This document shows, one piece after another, positions 7,218-16,060 of a DNA stretch of 64,000 bases; positions within the stretch are counted from its first letter, which is position 1, and each line of letters starts with the position of its first letter. A program made the position numbers and the translations under genes. Source of the stretch: Natronolimnobius baerhuensis (GTDB lineage Archaea > Halobacteriota > Halobacteria > Halobacteriales > Natrialbaceae); assembly GCF_002177135.1 (NCBI RefSeq), contig NZ_MWPH01000001.1, positions 248,001 to 312,000 of the forward strand, written 5' to 3'. The notes below the pieces were generated by a model. That model saw only the letters and a program-made list of their open reading frames with translations, did not search any database and was not told where the DNA came from.

Positions 7218-7242
7218 TTTTCGACCGACAGGGGGTCGAAAA
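7218..7242. terminator. hairpin between ftsZ2 and convergent ncsA
   Basis: Perfect 9-nt arms TTTTCGACC (7218-7226) and GGTCGAAAA (7234-7242) surround a 7-nt loop, 42 nt after the ftsZ2 stop and between two convergent genes. T runs flank the far side (GTTTTGTC). It is a plausible bidirectional termination or mRNA 3'-end structure. Archaeal termination mainly needs T-runs, so the role of the stem is inferred. Confidence 0.45.
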
Positions 7243-7377
7243 TCTGTCACTCGTTTTGTCCGGCAGTATGAACCGACGCTCAGTACCGGTTCGTTTTCCA
7301 GATCTCTTCAGTCAGCTAGTTCTCGAGAGTGGTGTTTACGGGCGTATACGAAGCTATTGTCCAGAGACGGGACTGCT

Positions 7378-8346
7378 TCAGACGAGTGCCTCGAGCAGCG
7401 AGCACTTCCGACAGCGTTCCCGCGTCGTCGTCGACCCACATTCGACACACGCCTGTAAGTCAGCGCCGCCGTCCTCGCTGAATTCGGTGGCAACCATCCC
7501 GGCCAGTTCTTCGTACCCAGACAGGATCGAGTGACGGGTGCCGGGGTGATTTTCCTCGAGGCCGTACAGGAGTTGCTGAATCTCGCCGCGATAGGCTTCG
7601 CTGGCGTGGGGACACTCCGTGATGTGTGCGGGGAGGTTGTTCAGGTGGGCATAGAGTGCGACTTCCTTTTCGGGCACATCTCGGAGTGGCTTTGCTCGCG
7701 GGACGAACTCGTCTTGGTCTTCGCGCTCAGAAAGCGGCCCCAAACTGGCGTCGAAGTGCTTGGCGATTTGGTCGACATCGCCCTCGAGGAAGTTCATCAG
7801 CGCCGTCTGGGCTTCGTCGTCTAAGTTGTGGCCCGTCAGGAGGAGGTCTGCCTCGAGTTCGTCGGCATAGCGCTCTAAGACGTCCCGGCGGAAGACGCCG
7901 CAGTAGGCGCAGGCGGCCATATTTTCGGGGTCGTCCTCGACGACGTCGTCCATCTGGACGCCGAATTCGTCCTCGTAGCTGACGAGTTCGTGGTGTATCT
8001 CGAGGTCGTCAGTGAGTTCGACGCAGGCGTCGACTGATTTGTCGCGGTAGCCCTCGATCCCTTCGTGGATCGTGAGGCCGACGAGTTCGATGCGGGGGTC
8101 CTCGGCGAACGTATCATACAAAATCTGGGTGAGGACGACGCTGTCTTTCCCACCGGAGAGGCCGATTACCCAGGTCTGTGGGTCCTCTGGCGTCGCGTCC
8201 TGTGGGACGAGGTCGTCTCGTCTGACACGGCGTCGGACGCGCTTTTCGACCGACTCGCGGAAATGATCCTCACAGAGGTGTGCTCCGGAGTAGGCGGCGT
8301 GCATCACCGCGTCCTCGTCACACCGATTGCAATCCATCGCGCTCAC
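7378..8346 (-). CDS. ncsA: NcsA, tRNA 2-thiolation adenylyltransferase (TtcA/TtuA/Ncs6 family)
   Basis: The product has 322 residues. An N-terminal zinc finger (C6, C9, C25, H28) precedes the PP-loop SGGKDS at 64-69. A CAYC pair at 146-149 probably serves the catalytic cysteine/Fe-S site, and the C-terminal zinc ribbon holds CVEC and CRKC. The enzyme adenylates U34 of tRNA and installs the 2-thio group with sulfur carried by a ubiquitin-like SAMP protein. A start three codons downstream is possible. It is convergent with ftsZ2, an arrangement found in other haloarchaea. Confidence 0.92.
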   Translation of the reverse strand: MSAMDCNRCDEDAVMHAAYSGAHLCEDHFRESVEKRVRRRVRRDDLVPQDATPEDPQTWVIGLSGGKDSVVLTQILYDTFAEDPRIELVGLTIHEGIEGYRDKSVDACVELTDDLEIHHELVSYEDEFGVQMDDVVEDDPENMAACAYCGVFRRDVLERYADELEADLLLTGHNLDDEAQTALMNFLEGDVDQIAKHFDASLGPLSEREDQDEFVPRAKPLRDVPEKEVALYAHLNNLPAHITECPHASEAYRGEIQQLLYGLEENHPGTRHSILSGYEELAGMVATEFSEDGGADLQACVECGSTTTRERCRKCSLLEALV

Positions 8347-8476
8347 GTAACCAGCGAACGCGTATGTCCGTTTCGTCTTTTCGTCTCGAGGCGTGGGCTC
8401 GAGGCGTCGTTGGATGAGCGATTCGAGGCGTCATCGGCTGACCGGTTCGTGCATCTCGTTCCGACAGCCGGGCCAC

Positions 8477-9220
8477 TCAGGCCGGCACCGTCTCTTCTGG
8501 CTCGTCGGATTCTGCGTCTTTTTCGACCGCCTCAGCACCCTCCTCGAGCGTTGCAAGCACGGTCTCGAGGTAGTGGTCGCGCGCGGTCGAAGAGAACAGT
8601 TCGTGGCCGCCGGAGTAGACGACGATGTGTTCGGCGGGGACGCGCTCGCCGATGGGTCGAAGGCTGACGACGGGGTCGCGAAGCGAACAGAAGACGACGG
8701 CGTCGTGGTCGATTGCGAGCAGTTCCTCCTGGGCATGGCGAATCTCACGGACGAACGCGGGCGAAATCCATCGTGGCATCGTCGCGAGTTGGTGATCCGT
8801 CGCCTGCTGGCCGAGCGCGTCGCGGTCCATCCCGCGAACGGGGATACACGGGAACGTCGTTGGAACCCTCGAGACGCCCTCGAGCAGGAGGTCTGGATAC
8901 GTCTCGGCAAAGCCCCACCAGGGACTCAGGTAGACGTGGTTGTCCGCACCGTCTAAGGCTTGGGCGACTAACGCGCCCGCGCTGTGGGCAAGCAGCTGGT
9001 ACTCCTCGTCGAACTCGAGGACGTACTCCGCGATGGGCTCGAGCCAGTCCGTTTTGAAGTCCTCGATGTTGGTGGGGAGTTCGAACGCGTGGACGCGATA
9101 GCCCGCGTCGGTCAACTGGTCGATGAGCCAGCTGACGTTGTCGTGGGTCCAGCGGTTACCCCAGCCCATGACGAAGACGAGTTCCTCGTCACCGTCCTCG
9201 TTGAAGATGCGGTGTCTCAT
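8477..9220 (-). CDS. alpha/beta-hydrolase fold protein
   Basis: The product has 247 residues from the ATG at 9220; an upstream ATG at 9247 would add nine residues. The nucleophile elbow is AHSAG with serine near residue 80, and SGGHELF near residue 219 supplies the likely histidine. The N-terminal VMGWGNRW holds the oxyanion-hole region. There is no signal peptide, so it acts in the cytosol. The C-terminal tail is acidic and low-complexity (EKDAESDEPEE). The substrate is unknown. It follows ncsA on the same strand with a 130-bp gap. Confidence 0.75.
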   Translation of the reverse strand: MRHRIFNEDGDEELVFVMGWGNRWTHDNVSWLIDQLTDAGYRVHAFELPTNIEDFKTDWLEPIAEYVLEFDEEYQLLAHSAGALVAQALDGADNHVYLSPWWGFAETYPDLLLEGVSRVPTTFPCIPVRGMDRDALGQQATDHQLATMPRWISPAFVREIRHAQEELLAIDHDAVVFCSLRDPVVSLRPIGERVPAEHIVVYSGGHELFSSTARDHYLETVLATLEEGAEAVEKDAESDEPEETVPA

Positions 9221-9364
9221 ACAGGTCCATTCGATGTGAATCACCAAAAACCTGCTCTCTTGACAGGACGGATCAGTATCCCGTCGGACTGGAATCGATC
9301 AGGCTGAAACGAGAAACCGTTTTGCACCTCGAGTCCGCAGAGTCCCCAATGAGCGTGAGTAGCG

Positions 9365-10060
9365 ATGGGGTTTGATCGACTCGAGGCAGTTGATCGACTC
9401 GAGGACGTTGTCGACACGGTTGCAAACGACCGGATGCCGGTGCCTGTCCGCGAAGTATGGGCCTTCGGCGACGTCGCGCTGGGGCTCGATCCTGTCGACC
9501 GACTCGATATCTATCTGACCAAGGACGTGTTACTGCGCGATGATAGCCCGTCGCCAACTGATACTGGGGCCTCCAACAGCGACGAGCCGGATCCCGAAGC
9601 GCGATTTCGCGACTCACACGGCATCGCCGGCGTCGGAAAATCAGTCCGCGCCGACTGGGCAGACGCCCACCCCGAGTTCCTGCGAGCCAACGCGAACGGC
9701 CACGCAGCGCCCGAGAAGTGTCTCGCGGCCCACCTGCTCGGTGACGACGATGAGCCGATCCATCTCGAGGTCTGTAACGCCAGTTTCGAGGACAACGTCA
9801 CCCAGCGCCTGCGCGGCGCGAAACTGCGGGAAGACTACACGCAACTGCTCGACCCACGCGGCGTCTGTCTCTGGGCGGATGGTGTCCGAAGCGACGACGC
9901 CGTCCGAAAACTCCGGGAGAGCGAACTCGCCTTGCCAACACTCTCGAGTGCCCTCGAGATGCTGGGATTGGACGAGGAAGACGCGACGGCGGCGGCACAG
10001 GAACTACACGCCTGGCGCGAGCAACAGGAAGGTGTGACGGTGCGCGGCGACGTGGTCTGA
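9365..10060 (+). CDS. conserved haloarchaeal protein (DUF7095-like)
   Basis: The product has 231 residues with no membrane segment. The opening resembles a nucleotidyltransferase-like core (PVPVREVWAFGDVALGLDP, then VDRLDIYLTKDVLL), followed by an acidic insertion near residues 65-85 and a helical C-terminus (ALEMLGLDEEDATAAAQELH). I associate this layout with a haloarchaea-specific uncharacterised family, with the number given from memory. It is divergent from the hydrolase at 8477-9220, and nothing nearby suggests a pathway. Confidence 0.65.
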   Translation: MGFDRLEAVDRLEDVVDTVANDRMPVPVREVWAFGDVALGLDPVDRLDIYLTKDVLLRDDSPSPTDTGASNSDEPDPEARFRDSHGIAGVGKSVRADWADAHPEFLRANANGHAAPEKCLAAHLLGDDDEPIHLEVCNASFEDNVTQRLRGAKLREDYTQLLDPRGVCLWADGVRSDDAVRKLRESELALPTLSSALEMLGLDEEDATAAAQELHAWREQQEGVTVRGDVV

Positions 10061-10073
10061 GCAGCGTCAGTGA

Positions 10074-11432
10074 TTACGCCTCGAACGTCACGTCGGTCAC
10101 CTCGAAGCGTGCACCGCCATCGTTGCTCTCTGTCACTGAGATCGACCAGTCGTGTGCCATAGCGATTTCTCGAACAATGTTGAGACCGAAGCCGGTTCCA
10201 TCAGGCTCGCTCGAGTAGCCAAAGTCGAAGACTTGTTCGCGTTCTGCCTCTGGAATCCCCGGCCCGTCGTCCGCGATGGCGAATCCGTCCGGGCAGTCCT
10301 CGACGGTGACAGTAACGTCGGGTCCTGCGTGTTCGATTGCATTCCGAATGAGATTCTCGAGGAGTTGCTGTAGACGGGAGCCATCGGCCAGCACGACGCG
10401 ATCAGTGTCGCGTTCCAGTGTCGCACCGGTGGTCTCGACACCCCGCCAACTGCGGTCGACGACGGCTGCCAACTCGACCGGACGTGGGTCGGTGACCGAT
10501 TCACCTTCCCGTGCAAGCGCCAGGAGCGTCTCGATGAGCGACTCCATTCGGTCGTGTGCGGCCGCCACCTCGTCGAAGTGGTCGCGACCGCCATCAGTGT
10601 CGTCCCGAGCTAACTCGAGGTGGCCGGCTGCGATGTTTAGCGGATTTCGAAGGTCGTGAGAGACGATGCTGGCGAACGCCTCGAGTCGGTCGTTTTTCCG
10701 CTCGAGGGCCTGTTCGCGGGCCTTCCGCTCTGTGATATCCCGAACGACGCCAACCTGCTCGAGTTCAGTTTGGGACGCTGTGACGATGCTAAATCGCAGT
10801 TCGACTGGAACGGTCTCGCCGTCCGTCGTCGAGAACTGGAATTCGGCGACGCCGACATCTTGCCTACCTGATTCGAGTGCGTCTCGGGCCGAATCAATCG
10901 TCTCGAGGGCAGTAGGTTTCCCCCACTCGTAAATGTCAGTCCCGATGAGTTCGTCGCGGTCGATCCGTTTCAGCGACCCGTAGGCGTCGTTGACGTAGAC
11001 GATGGTGTCGTCTGAATCGATTGCGTAGACGGCGTCATCCAGCGAATCGAGAATCACTGTATATTGCTCGAGTCGTTGTTCGAGGTTCCGTCGGTCATCG
11101 ATTGGCGTCGAGACGAGGACGTAGCCGCCAGTGTCCGGCTCTGGGCGAGGGGGAGCCCGCGTTTCGAACCAGACCCATGAGCCATCGGCGTGACGAACGC
11201 GGTACTCGATGGGCTTGTCGAGTGTCGCCTGTTCGGGACACTCGAGAAGGCCCTCGAGTTTCGACCGGTCAGCCGGGTGAATCGACTCGAGGAGCGACGT
11301 GTCGATGAGATCGTCCTGTGCGTAGCCACAGTGGCGGTTGATCGCCGCATTCTGATAGCGAATCGTGCCACCGGTCTCGAAGATGGTGAACAGTTCCGAA
11401 CTCCGGTCGAGCAGTAATTCGAAATCAGGCAT
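10074..11432 (-). CDS. PAS-PAS sensor histidine kinase
   Basis: The product has 452 residues. Two PAS domains (about 10-115 and 120-235, the second ending in the PAC-like GVVRDITERKARE) precede a HisKA helix with the phospho-accepting histidine in VSHDLRNPL (H259). The HATPase domain has an N-box in NLIRNAIEHAG, a G1 box DDGPGIPEAE and a G2 box GTGFGLNIV. No transmembrane helix is seen, so it senses inside the cell. No response regulator gene is adjacent. Haloarchaea commonly carry such orphan kinases. Confidence 0.92.
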   Translation of the reverse strand: MPDFELLLDRSSELFTIFETGGTIRYQNAAINRHCGYAQDDLIDTSLLESIHPADRSKLEGLLECPEQATLDKPIEYRVRHADGSWVWFETRAPPRPEPDTGGYVLVSTPIDDRRNLEQRLEQYTVILDSLDDAVYAIDSDDTIVYVNDAYGSLKRIDRDELIGTDIYEWGKPTALETIDSARDALESGRQDVGVAEFQFSTTDGETVPVELRFSIVTASQTELEQVGVVRDITERKAREQALERKNDRLEAFASIVSHDLRNPLNIAAGHLELARDDTDGGRDHFDEVAAAHDRMESLIETLLALAREGESVTDPRPVELAAVVDRSWRGVETTGATLERDTDRVVLADGSRLQQLLENLIRNAIEHAGPDVTVTVEDCPDGFAIADDGPGIPEAEREQVFDFGYSSEPDGTGFGLNIVREIAMAHDWSISVTESNDGGARFEVTDVTFEA

Positions 11433-11555
11433 CGGTATCGAGTCTCTGTTCGCCGAGGTGAGGCTGCGTGCGGACGCGTGCGGCGACCAACAGGGAGTGT
11501 GAGATTATCGCTGTCCCGGTTAGTTGGGTGTTTCGGTCGAAAATAGTGTTTTGAT

Positions 11556-12350
11556 TCAACTGATGTCACGCCGCCTGAACCACAGTTGGCTCACGACTAC
11601 CAAGAGGATCGTCATCCCAATGAGGACGCCTGCACTGGTGAGATCGTACGTGCTCTCGAGGAGAACCTCGTTCGGATCGAAGTACCGCATCGGCGCGATT
11701 GCACCGACTGCTTCGTAGTCCGTGCCATCGACTAACGACTCGAGCATGAACAGGCCGAAGACGACCCCGAGAGCGATCCGCTGGGCGATACTGGTTCGGC
11801 TAACGGCCACCGATGCGACCAGTCCAATTCCAGCACACGCAAACAGGTAGGGAACCGAGAGCGCATGAATCGCAATCAGATCGACGATATCGAGCGATTC
11901 GCCGACCAGCACGGCCGAGACGTAGATGACAACCGGCGTCAGGACGTTGACGACGACGATTGGCACGGCCAGCGACCCAAATTTCTCGGCGACGACGCGG
12001 GCTCGAGAGAGCGGCATCGAGAGCAGGATATCCATGCGTTCGTGTTCGATATCGCTGGCTATCGTGCCGGCGGCGAGGTAGGCGAGATAGAGCCCGAGCA
12101 AGATTACCCAGCCGAAGATGTAGAGTTCGAACGCGAGAAAGCCCTCGAGCGTGGCCATCGTCTGGACGTCAAACAGCTGGATCACCTGCTCCGGATAGGC
12201 GTCCATGAACTGCTCGTCGATATCGTCGAACGACTCGCTAAAGGAGGGGTAGATCCAGATGACGACGGCGGCCAGTACGGACATCGCAATCGCAAGGTAG
12301 ATACTCCCTTTCAGCCGGTTGCTGCCGTCGTAGCGGGCGAGTTCAAGCAT
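11556..12350 (-). CDS. ABC-2 type transporter permease
   Basis: The product has 264 residues with about six hydrophobic helices, including IYLAIAMSVLAAVVIWIY, ILLGLYLAYLAAGTIASDI and the final VLIGMTILLVVVSQLWF. A cytoplasmic motif, ASDIEHERMDILLSMPLSR, between helices 2 and 3 is characteristic of ABC-2 permeases. The start overlaps the end of the ATPase gene by 8 bp, showing translational coupling. The substrate of the exporter is unknown. Confidence 0.85.
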   Translation of the reverse strand: MLELARYDGSNRLKGSIYLAIAMSVLAAVVIWIYPSFSESFDDIDEQFMDAYPEQVIQLFDVQTMATLEGFLAFELYIFGWVILLGLYLAYLAAGTIASDIEHERMDILLSMPLSRARVVAEKFGSLAVPIVVVNVLTPVVIYVSAVLVGESLDIVDLIAIHALSVPYLFACAGIGLVASVAVSRTSIAQRIALGVVFGLFMLESLVDGTDYEAVGAIAPMRYFDPNEVLLESTYDLTSAGVLIGMTILLVVVSQLWFRRRDIS

Positions 12351-13344
12351 CGTTGCTCACCTCGGAATCTGTCGCGGCCTGTGGCCTGTCTGTCGCGTCC
12401 GTCGCATCCGTCGATTCCGAGTCGCCGCCGTAAAACCGCATGAACACGTCCTCGAGCGGCGCTTCTTCAATCGAGAGGTCGAGCAAGTGAGACGGCCCAA
12501 GGCGCTCGAGCAGCGCGTTGACGTCGCCGGTGAAGGTGAACGTACACTCCGTGACTGCAGTGTCGTCCGCCGATGAGTCGTCGGTGACCGTCGTTTCACT
12601 CATCTCGAGCTCGTGGACGCCCTCGAGGTCGAACGCCGACGGCGACAGCGACTCTGTTGCGCGGATTCTGACGACCTTGCCGCTGCGGTCGAGCAACGAG
12701 GCGACGGGTTCGACGGTGACGAGTCGCCCGTTACGGATGATGCCGACCCGGTCACAGAGCCGCCGGACCTCGCTCAAGACGTGCGAGGAAAAAAAGACCG
12801 TCATGCCGCGGTCGCGTTCGGCCCGTAGAAACTCGGCGAAACGCTGTTGCATCAGCGGATCGAGTCCGCTCGTCGGCTCGTCCAGAATAACGAGGTCGGG
12901 GTCGTGCATGAACGTCGTCACGAGCCCGAGTTTGCGGACGTTCCCGTGTGAATACTCTCGGACCTCGCGCTCGAGTGGCGGATCGAATAGTTCGAGTAAC
13001 TCCCCGCTGCGTTCGTCGCCTTTGATCGACGCATGGAGGTCGAGTACTTCCTGTCCGGTTGCCGTCTCGTCGAACGCTGGATTGTCGGGCAAGTAGCCAA
13101 GCCGTCGTTTCGCCTCGAGTAAGGCTGATTCGTCGGTGATGTCGTGGCCGAGTAACTGGCCTGTCCCCGACGTCGGCGAGATAAAGCCGAGCAGCGTTCG
13201 AATCGTGGTCGTCTTCCCAGCCCCGTTTGGCCCCAGATAGCCGAAAATCTCGCCGCGTTCGACCTCGAACGAGACGTCGTCGTTGGCCAGTACCTCCCCG
13301 TAGTCCTTTGTTAGCCCCTCGAGTCTGATCACGGCCATAGCCAC
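12343..13344 (-). CDS. ABC transporter ATP-binding protein
   Basis: The product has 333 residues. Walker A is GPNGAGKTT at 38-46, the signature region is the variant YSHGNVRKLG, and Walker B with the catalytic glutamate is LVILDEPTSGLD. The H-loop is in SSHVLSE. The roughly 110-residue C-terminal extension (SLSPSAFDLEGVHEL onward) is typical of ATPases paired with ABC-2 permeases. The last 30 residues are a Thr/Asp-rich low-complexity tail. Starting at the third codon (13338) is equally possible. It heads the operon with the permease at 11556-12350. Confidence 0.9.
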   Translation of the reverse strand: MAMAVIRLEGLTKDYGEVLANDDVSFEVERGEIFGYLGPNGAGKTTTIRTLLGFISPTSGTGQLLGHDITDESALLEAKRRLGYLPDNPAFDETATGQEVLDLHASIKGDERSGELLELFDPPLEREVREYSHGNVRKLGLVTTFMHDPDLVILDEPTSGLDPLMQQRFAEFLRAERDRGMTVFFSSHVLSEVRRLCDRVGIIRNGRLVTVEPVASLLDRSGKVVRIRATESLSPSAFDLEGVHELEMSETTVTDDSSADDTAVTECTFTFTGDVNALLERLGPSHLLDLSIEEAPLEDVFMRFYGGDSESTDATDATDRPQAATDSEVSNDA

Positions 13345-13467
13345 CAGTACTCATCCAATCCACATGTAAGTACGTCACAATTCCCGCTGTGTGCTGTCGT
13401 CGATGACCGGTTCGGCCGCTTCGTGGCGACTGGAAAGCGTTTTGTCAGTCCCGTTAGGACCTTCTGT

Positions 13468-13662
13468 ATGGTTTCGCTGTCTTCGATTATCGATGGGCTT
13501 CGGTCACCACGGACCGCCTTGCTCCTCAACGTTGCGCTCGTGATGTCCGGTTCGGTACTCGCCCTTGTCGGCTACTTCGACGTCGTGACCGGTCTCATCG
13601 TCGTGACGGCTGGGCTGCTCGGCATGGGTATCTCACTGATTGGGCGCCAATCCGACGAGTAA
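13468..13662 (+). CDS. small two-helix membrane protein
   Basis: The product has 64 residues from the ATG at 13468. The upstream in-frame start at 13423 gives an unlikely basic prefix. Two hydrophobic segments, ALLLNVALVMSGSVLALVGY and VTGLIVVTAGLLGMGISLIG, predict a membrane hairpin. It is divergent from the ABC exporter ATPase with 123 bp between starts and ends 3 bp from the convergent methyltransferase. The family is not recognised. Confidence 0.55.
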   Translation: MVSLSSIIDGLRSPRTALLLNVALVMSGSVLALVGYFDVVTGLIVVTAGLLGMGISLIGRQSDE

Positions 13663-13664
13663 GA

Positions 13665-14474
13665 CTACCGGTCGGCGGATGTGGCGTGTCCGACTGTGAC
13701 GAAAAACGGAACGCGCTCGGTTCGGCGATACGACTCCGTGCCCATCTGTTCGATGACGTCTCGGCCCATCTCGCGCCACTCGCCGCGCAGGTCGTCGAAC
13801 TCGCCCGCAGTAAGTGCCCCCTCGAGCATTGTCTCTCGGTCGTCGGCTAACCCCGCACCCGTTGCCTTCCGGCGCGCTGCGGTCAGCGCCGCCTCGCCGT
13901 AGGGCGGTTCGACCGTCCGAACGTGGTCGTATCGGCGCGTCTCGAGCACCTCGAGTCCGGCCGCTTCGAACGTCTCACGGGCATCTGCACCGAGGGAAAC
14001 GTCAGTGTCGACGCCGTCTAAATAGGCGCGCCGTGCACGCTGCTCGAGGTCGTTTTCGGCGGCGACGCTCGAGTCGATTTCGACGGCGCCGTTGTCGGGT
14101 TCGACGGCGGCGACGAGGTCCGATGAGACGCGGGCAAACTCGGTCACTGCGGCCGCTGGATCGGGCAGGTTGATTAACAGTGCCTGACAGACGACCAGAT
14201 CGAACGCGTCATTGGGAAACGGCAACTCGAGGGCGTTTCCCGCGACGACGGGGACGTGTTCACGGGCGAACGCGAGCAGTGCGGGATCGACGTCACAGCC
14301 GACCACCTCGCCGGGCGACTCGTCGGCGAGCACACGACTCAACTCGCCCGTGCCACAGCCGACGTCGAGGACACGCTCGCGGGAGGCAAGTTCCAGGGGG
14401 GAAAGGGCCTCGCGGGAATCGTCCCACATCCCCTGGCGGGTCCGCTCGAGGTAGGCTTCTGAGAACTCGCGCAC
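13665..14474 (-). CDS. class I SAM-dependent methyltransferase
   Basis: The product has 269 residues. The glycine-rich SAM loop is VLDVGCGTGELSRVL at about 35-49, followed by the acidic end of strand 2 (GCDVDPALL), GNALELPFPNDAFDLV as motif II, and LLINLPDPAAAVTE after it. This is the Methyltransf_11-type core with a C-terminal helical cap. The substrate cannot be told. It is upstream of the small-membrane-protein gene's convergent end and separated from the next minus-strand gene by 39 bp. Confidence 0.85.
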   Translation of the reverse strand: MREFSEAYLERTRQGMWDDSREALSPLELASRERVLDVGCGTGELSRVLADESPGEVVGCDVDPALLAFAREHVPVVAGNALELPFPNDAFDLVVCQALLINLPDPAAAVTEFARVSSDLVAAVEPDNGAVEIDSSVAAENDLEQRARRAYLDGVDTDVSLGADARETFEAAGLEVLETRRYDHVRTVEPPYGEAALTAARRKATGAGLADDRETMLEGALTAGEFDDLRGEWREMGRDVIEQMGTESYRRTERVPFFVTVGHATSADR

Positions 14475-14513
14475 AGGCGGGAGTTGTCCGACTCGAGTAA
14501 AAACGGGTCGATC

Positions 14514-14885
14514 TCAGTCCGCGAGGATATCGCGAGCCACAGCGCCGAGCAACACCACTCCGATGACGATCATCGAACCCTGTGCAACGGCGGCGACGCT
14601 CGAGTCGACGCTGCCGCCGGTCACCAGTGCGATCACGTCCGACACACCGCGTGCGGAGCCGAGTACGCCGAGCAGTGCGAGGATTCCAATGCCGTAGCCT
14701 GCGATCTGCTGGCGATCAGTTTCGCGACCGACGAGTCCCAACGCGGCGATGACGACGCCGAAAATCGTCGGGATGAGCGCCGTGACGCTCGCGAAATCCG
14801 AGAGCACGTAGGCGGCGATTCCGATAACGACGAGAACGGCTCCGAGGACGATTCCGAGTCCGGGTGTCCGCTCGAACGATGACAT
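14514..14885 (-). CDS. multi-helix small membrane protein
   Basis: The product has 123 residues from the ATG at 14885; an upstream ATG at 14900 would add five. Four hydrophobic stretches (GLGIVLGAVLVVIGIAAYVL, ALIPTIFGVVIAALGLVG, IAGYGIGILALLGVLGSARG, GSMIVIGVVLLGAVARDIL) predict four membrane helices. No motif suggests a function. It sits on the same strand just ahead of the methyltransferase gene and may be co-transcribed with it. Confidence 0.65.
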   Translation of the reverse strand: MSSFERTPGLGIVLGAVLVVIGIAAYVLSDFASVTALIPTIFGVVIAALGLVGRETDRQQIAGYGIGILALLGVLGSARGVSDVIALVTGGSVDSSVAAVAQGSMIVIGVVLLGAVARDILAD

Positions 14886-15003
14886 ACCTGACCTTCTCAC
14901 TGCCTGCTAGTTAGTGCATTGGTACGGGTGCCGAATCTCGAGGCTTGCTTCGTTTACTGTGGCTGCGCCGCTCTCGAGGCTCCGTCGCCCCGGCTCATTC
15001 GCT

Positions 15004-15136
15004 CGAGTCGCGCAACTCGCGGCTTACGCCGCTCGTTATCTCGAGATTCTCACTCGTTCGAATCTCGCAGCTCACGGGTCGTTCCTCCCCGTTCGCAATC
15101 TCGTGACTCTCATTCGCTTCGCTCACTCCGAGTCAC
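15004..15136. repeat. cluster of four short hairpins downstream of nfo
   Basis: Four perfect inverted repeats follow one another: CGAGT/ACTCG at 15004-15019, GCGGC/GCCGC at 15019-15032, GAGATTC/GAATCTC at 15043-15066 and GTGACTC/GAGTCAC at 15103-15136. The last overlaps the final codons of nfo. The sequence is full of GCTCG/TTCG words and has no coding potential. It could serve as the nfo mRNA 3' end, or be decayed repeat sequence. Confidence 0.4.
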
Positions 15137-16001
15137 GTAACTCTCTCACCTTCTCAATATTCCACGCGAACCCTTTGCCGTCTTCCGTCGGCGTCTCGAG
15201 TGCGAACGGCAGGTCCCGCAGTTCGGGATGGTTCACAATCGCCTTCATGCCGTCTTCGCCGATGTAGCCCTCGCCGATGAGGGCGTGTTCGTCCTTGTGC
15301 GTGCCCACGTCGTGTTTCGAATCGTTCAGGTGGATGTACTCGAGGTGCTCGAGGCCGACCTCGTCGTCGAACCGGGACACGGTTTCGTCGACGGCTTCAG
15401 GGGTCGTGAGGTCGTTGCCGGCGACCAGCGTGTGGGCGGTGTCGATGCAGATGCCGATATCTGTCTCGGTGCGGTCGATGATGCCCGCGAGGTGTTCGAA
15501 CTCGCCGCCAAGTTTCGTCCCGCTGCCGGCGTCGGATTCGATGAGAATCTGGACATCCTCTGGGACCTCGAGGTCGTCGATGACGCCCGCGGCGTTGTCG
15601 AGGCCGCCCTCGACGCCCGCGCCGGTGTGGGCCCCGAGGTGGACGTTGACGTACGGAACGCCCAACTGCTCGGCCGCGTCGAGTTCCGCCTGCATGCTCT
15701 CCGTTGATTTGCGCCGGAGGTCTTCTTTGGGCGTACAGAGGTTCACGAGGTACGAAGAATGGATCACCCACGGCCCCTCGAGCAGTTCGTCGGTTTCGTC
15801 CTGAAAGCCGTCGGCTGCCTCGTCGCTGATTTCGGGTTGGGCCCAGACCTGCGGCGAGGTGGTGAAAATCTGTCCGCAGTTGCCACCGAACGCGAGCTGG
15901 CGGTGGACCGCGTTGCGAACGTCGTCGTACGGCGGTGTTTCGTCGTCGGAGGAGACGCGCGAGCCGGAGATCGAAACGTGTGCGCCGACCTGCATGGTCA
16001 T
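15123..16001 (-). CDS. nfo: endonuclease IV (AP endonuclease)
   Basis: The product has 292 residues, the normal family length, with a TIM-barrel AP endonuclease 2 fold. The metal-binding pattern is visible: GAHVSISG at the N-terminus, VHLGAHTG near residue 120, ILIESDAG near 152, [11 protein letters not shown] near 185, and [16 protein letters not shown] near 225 followed by [11 protein letters not shown]. It cleaves 5' of abasic sites in base-excision repair using a trinuclear zinc centre. It is followed by a hairpin cluster and preceded closely by the htpX-like gene on the same strand. Confidence 0.94.
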   Translation of the reverse strand: MTMQVGAHVSISGSRVSSDDETPPYDDVRNAVHRQLAFGGNCGQIFTTSPQVWAQPEISDEAADGFQDETDELLEGPWVIHSSYLVNLCTPKEDLRRKSTESMQAELDAAEQLGVPYVNVHLGAHTGAGVEGGLDNAAGVIDDLEVPEDVQILIESDAGSGTKLGGEFEHLAGIIDRTETDIGICIDTAHTLVAGNDLTTPEAVDETVSRFDDEVGLEHLEYIHLNDSKHDVGTHKDEHALIGEGYIGEDGMKAIVNHPELRDLPFALETPTEDGKGFAWNIEKVRELRDSE

Positions 16002-16060
16002 GAATCCTCGTCAGTACCGGTTCGTGATAGGTATGTCGGACCCGCCGAAGCACCGCTGGA

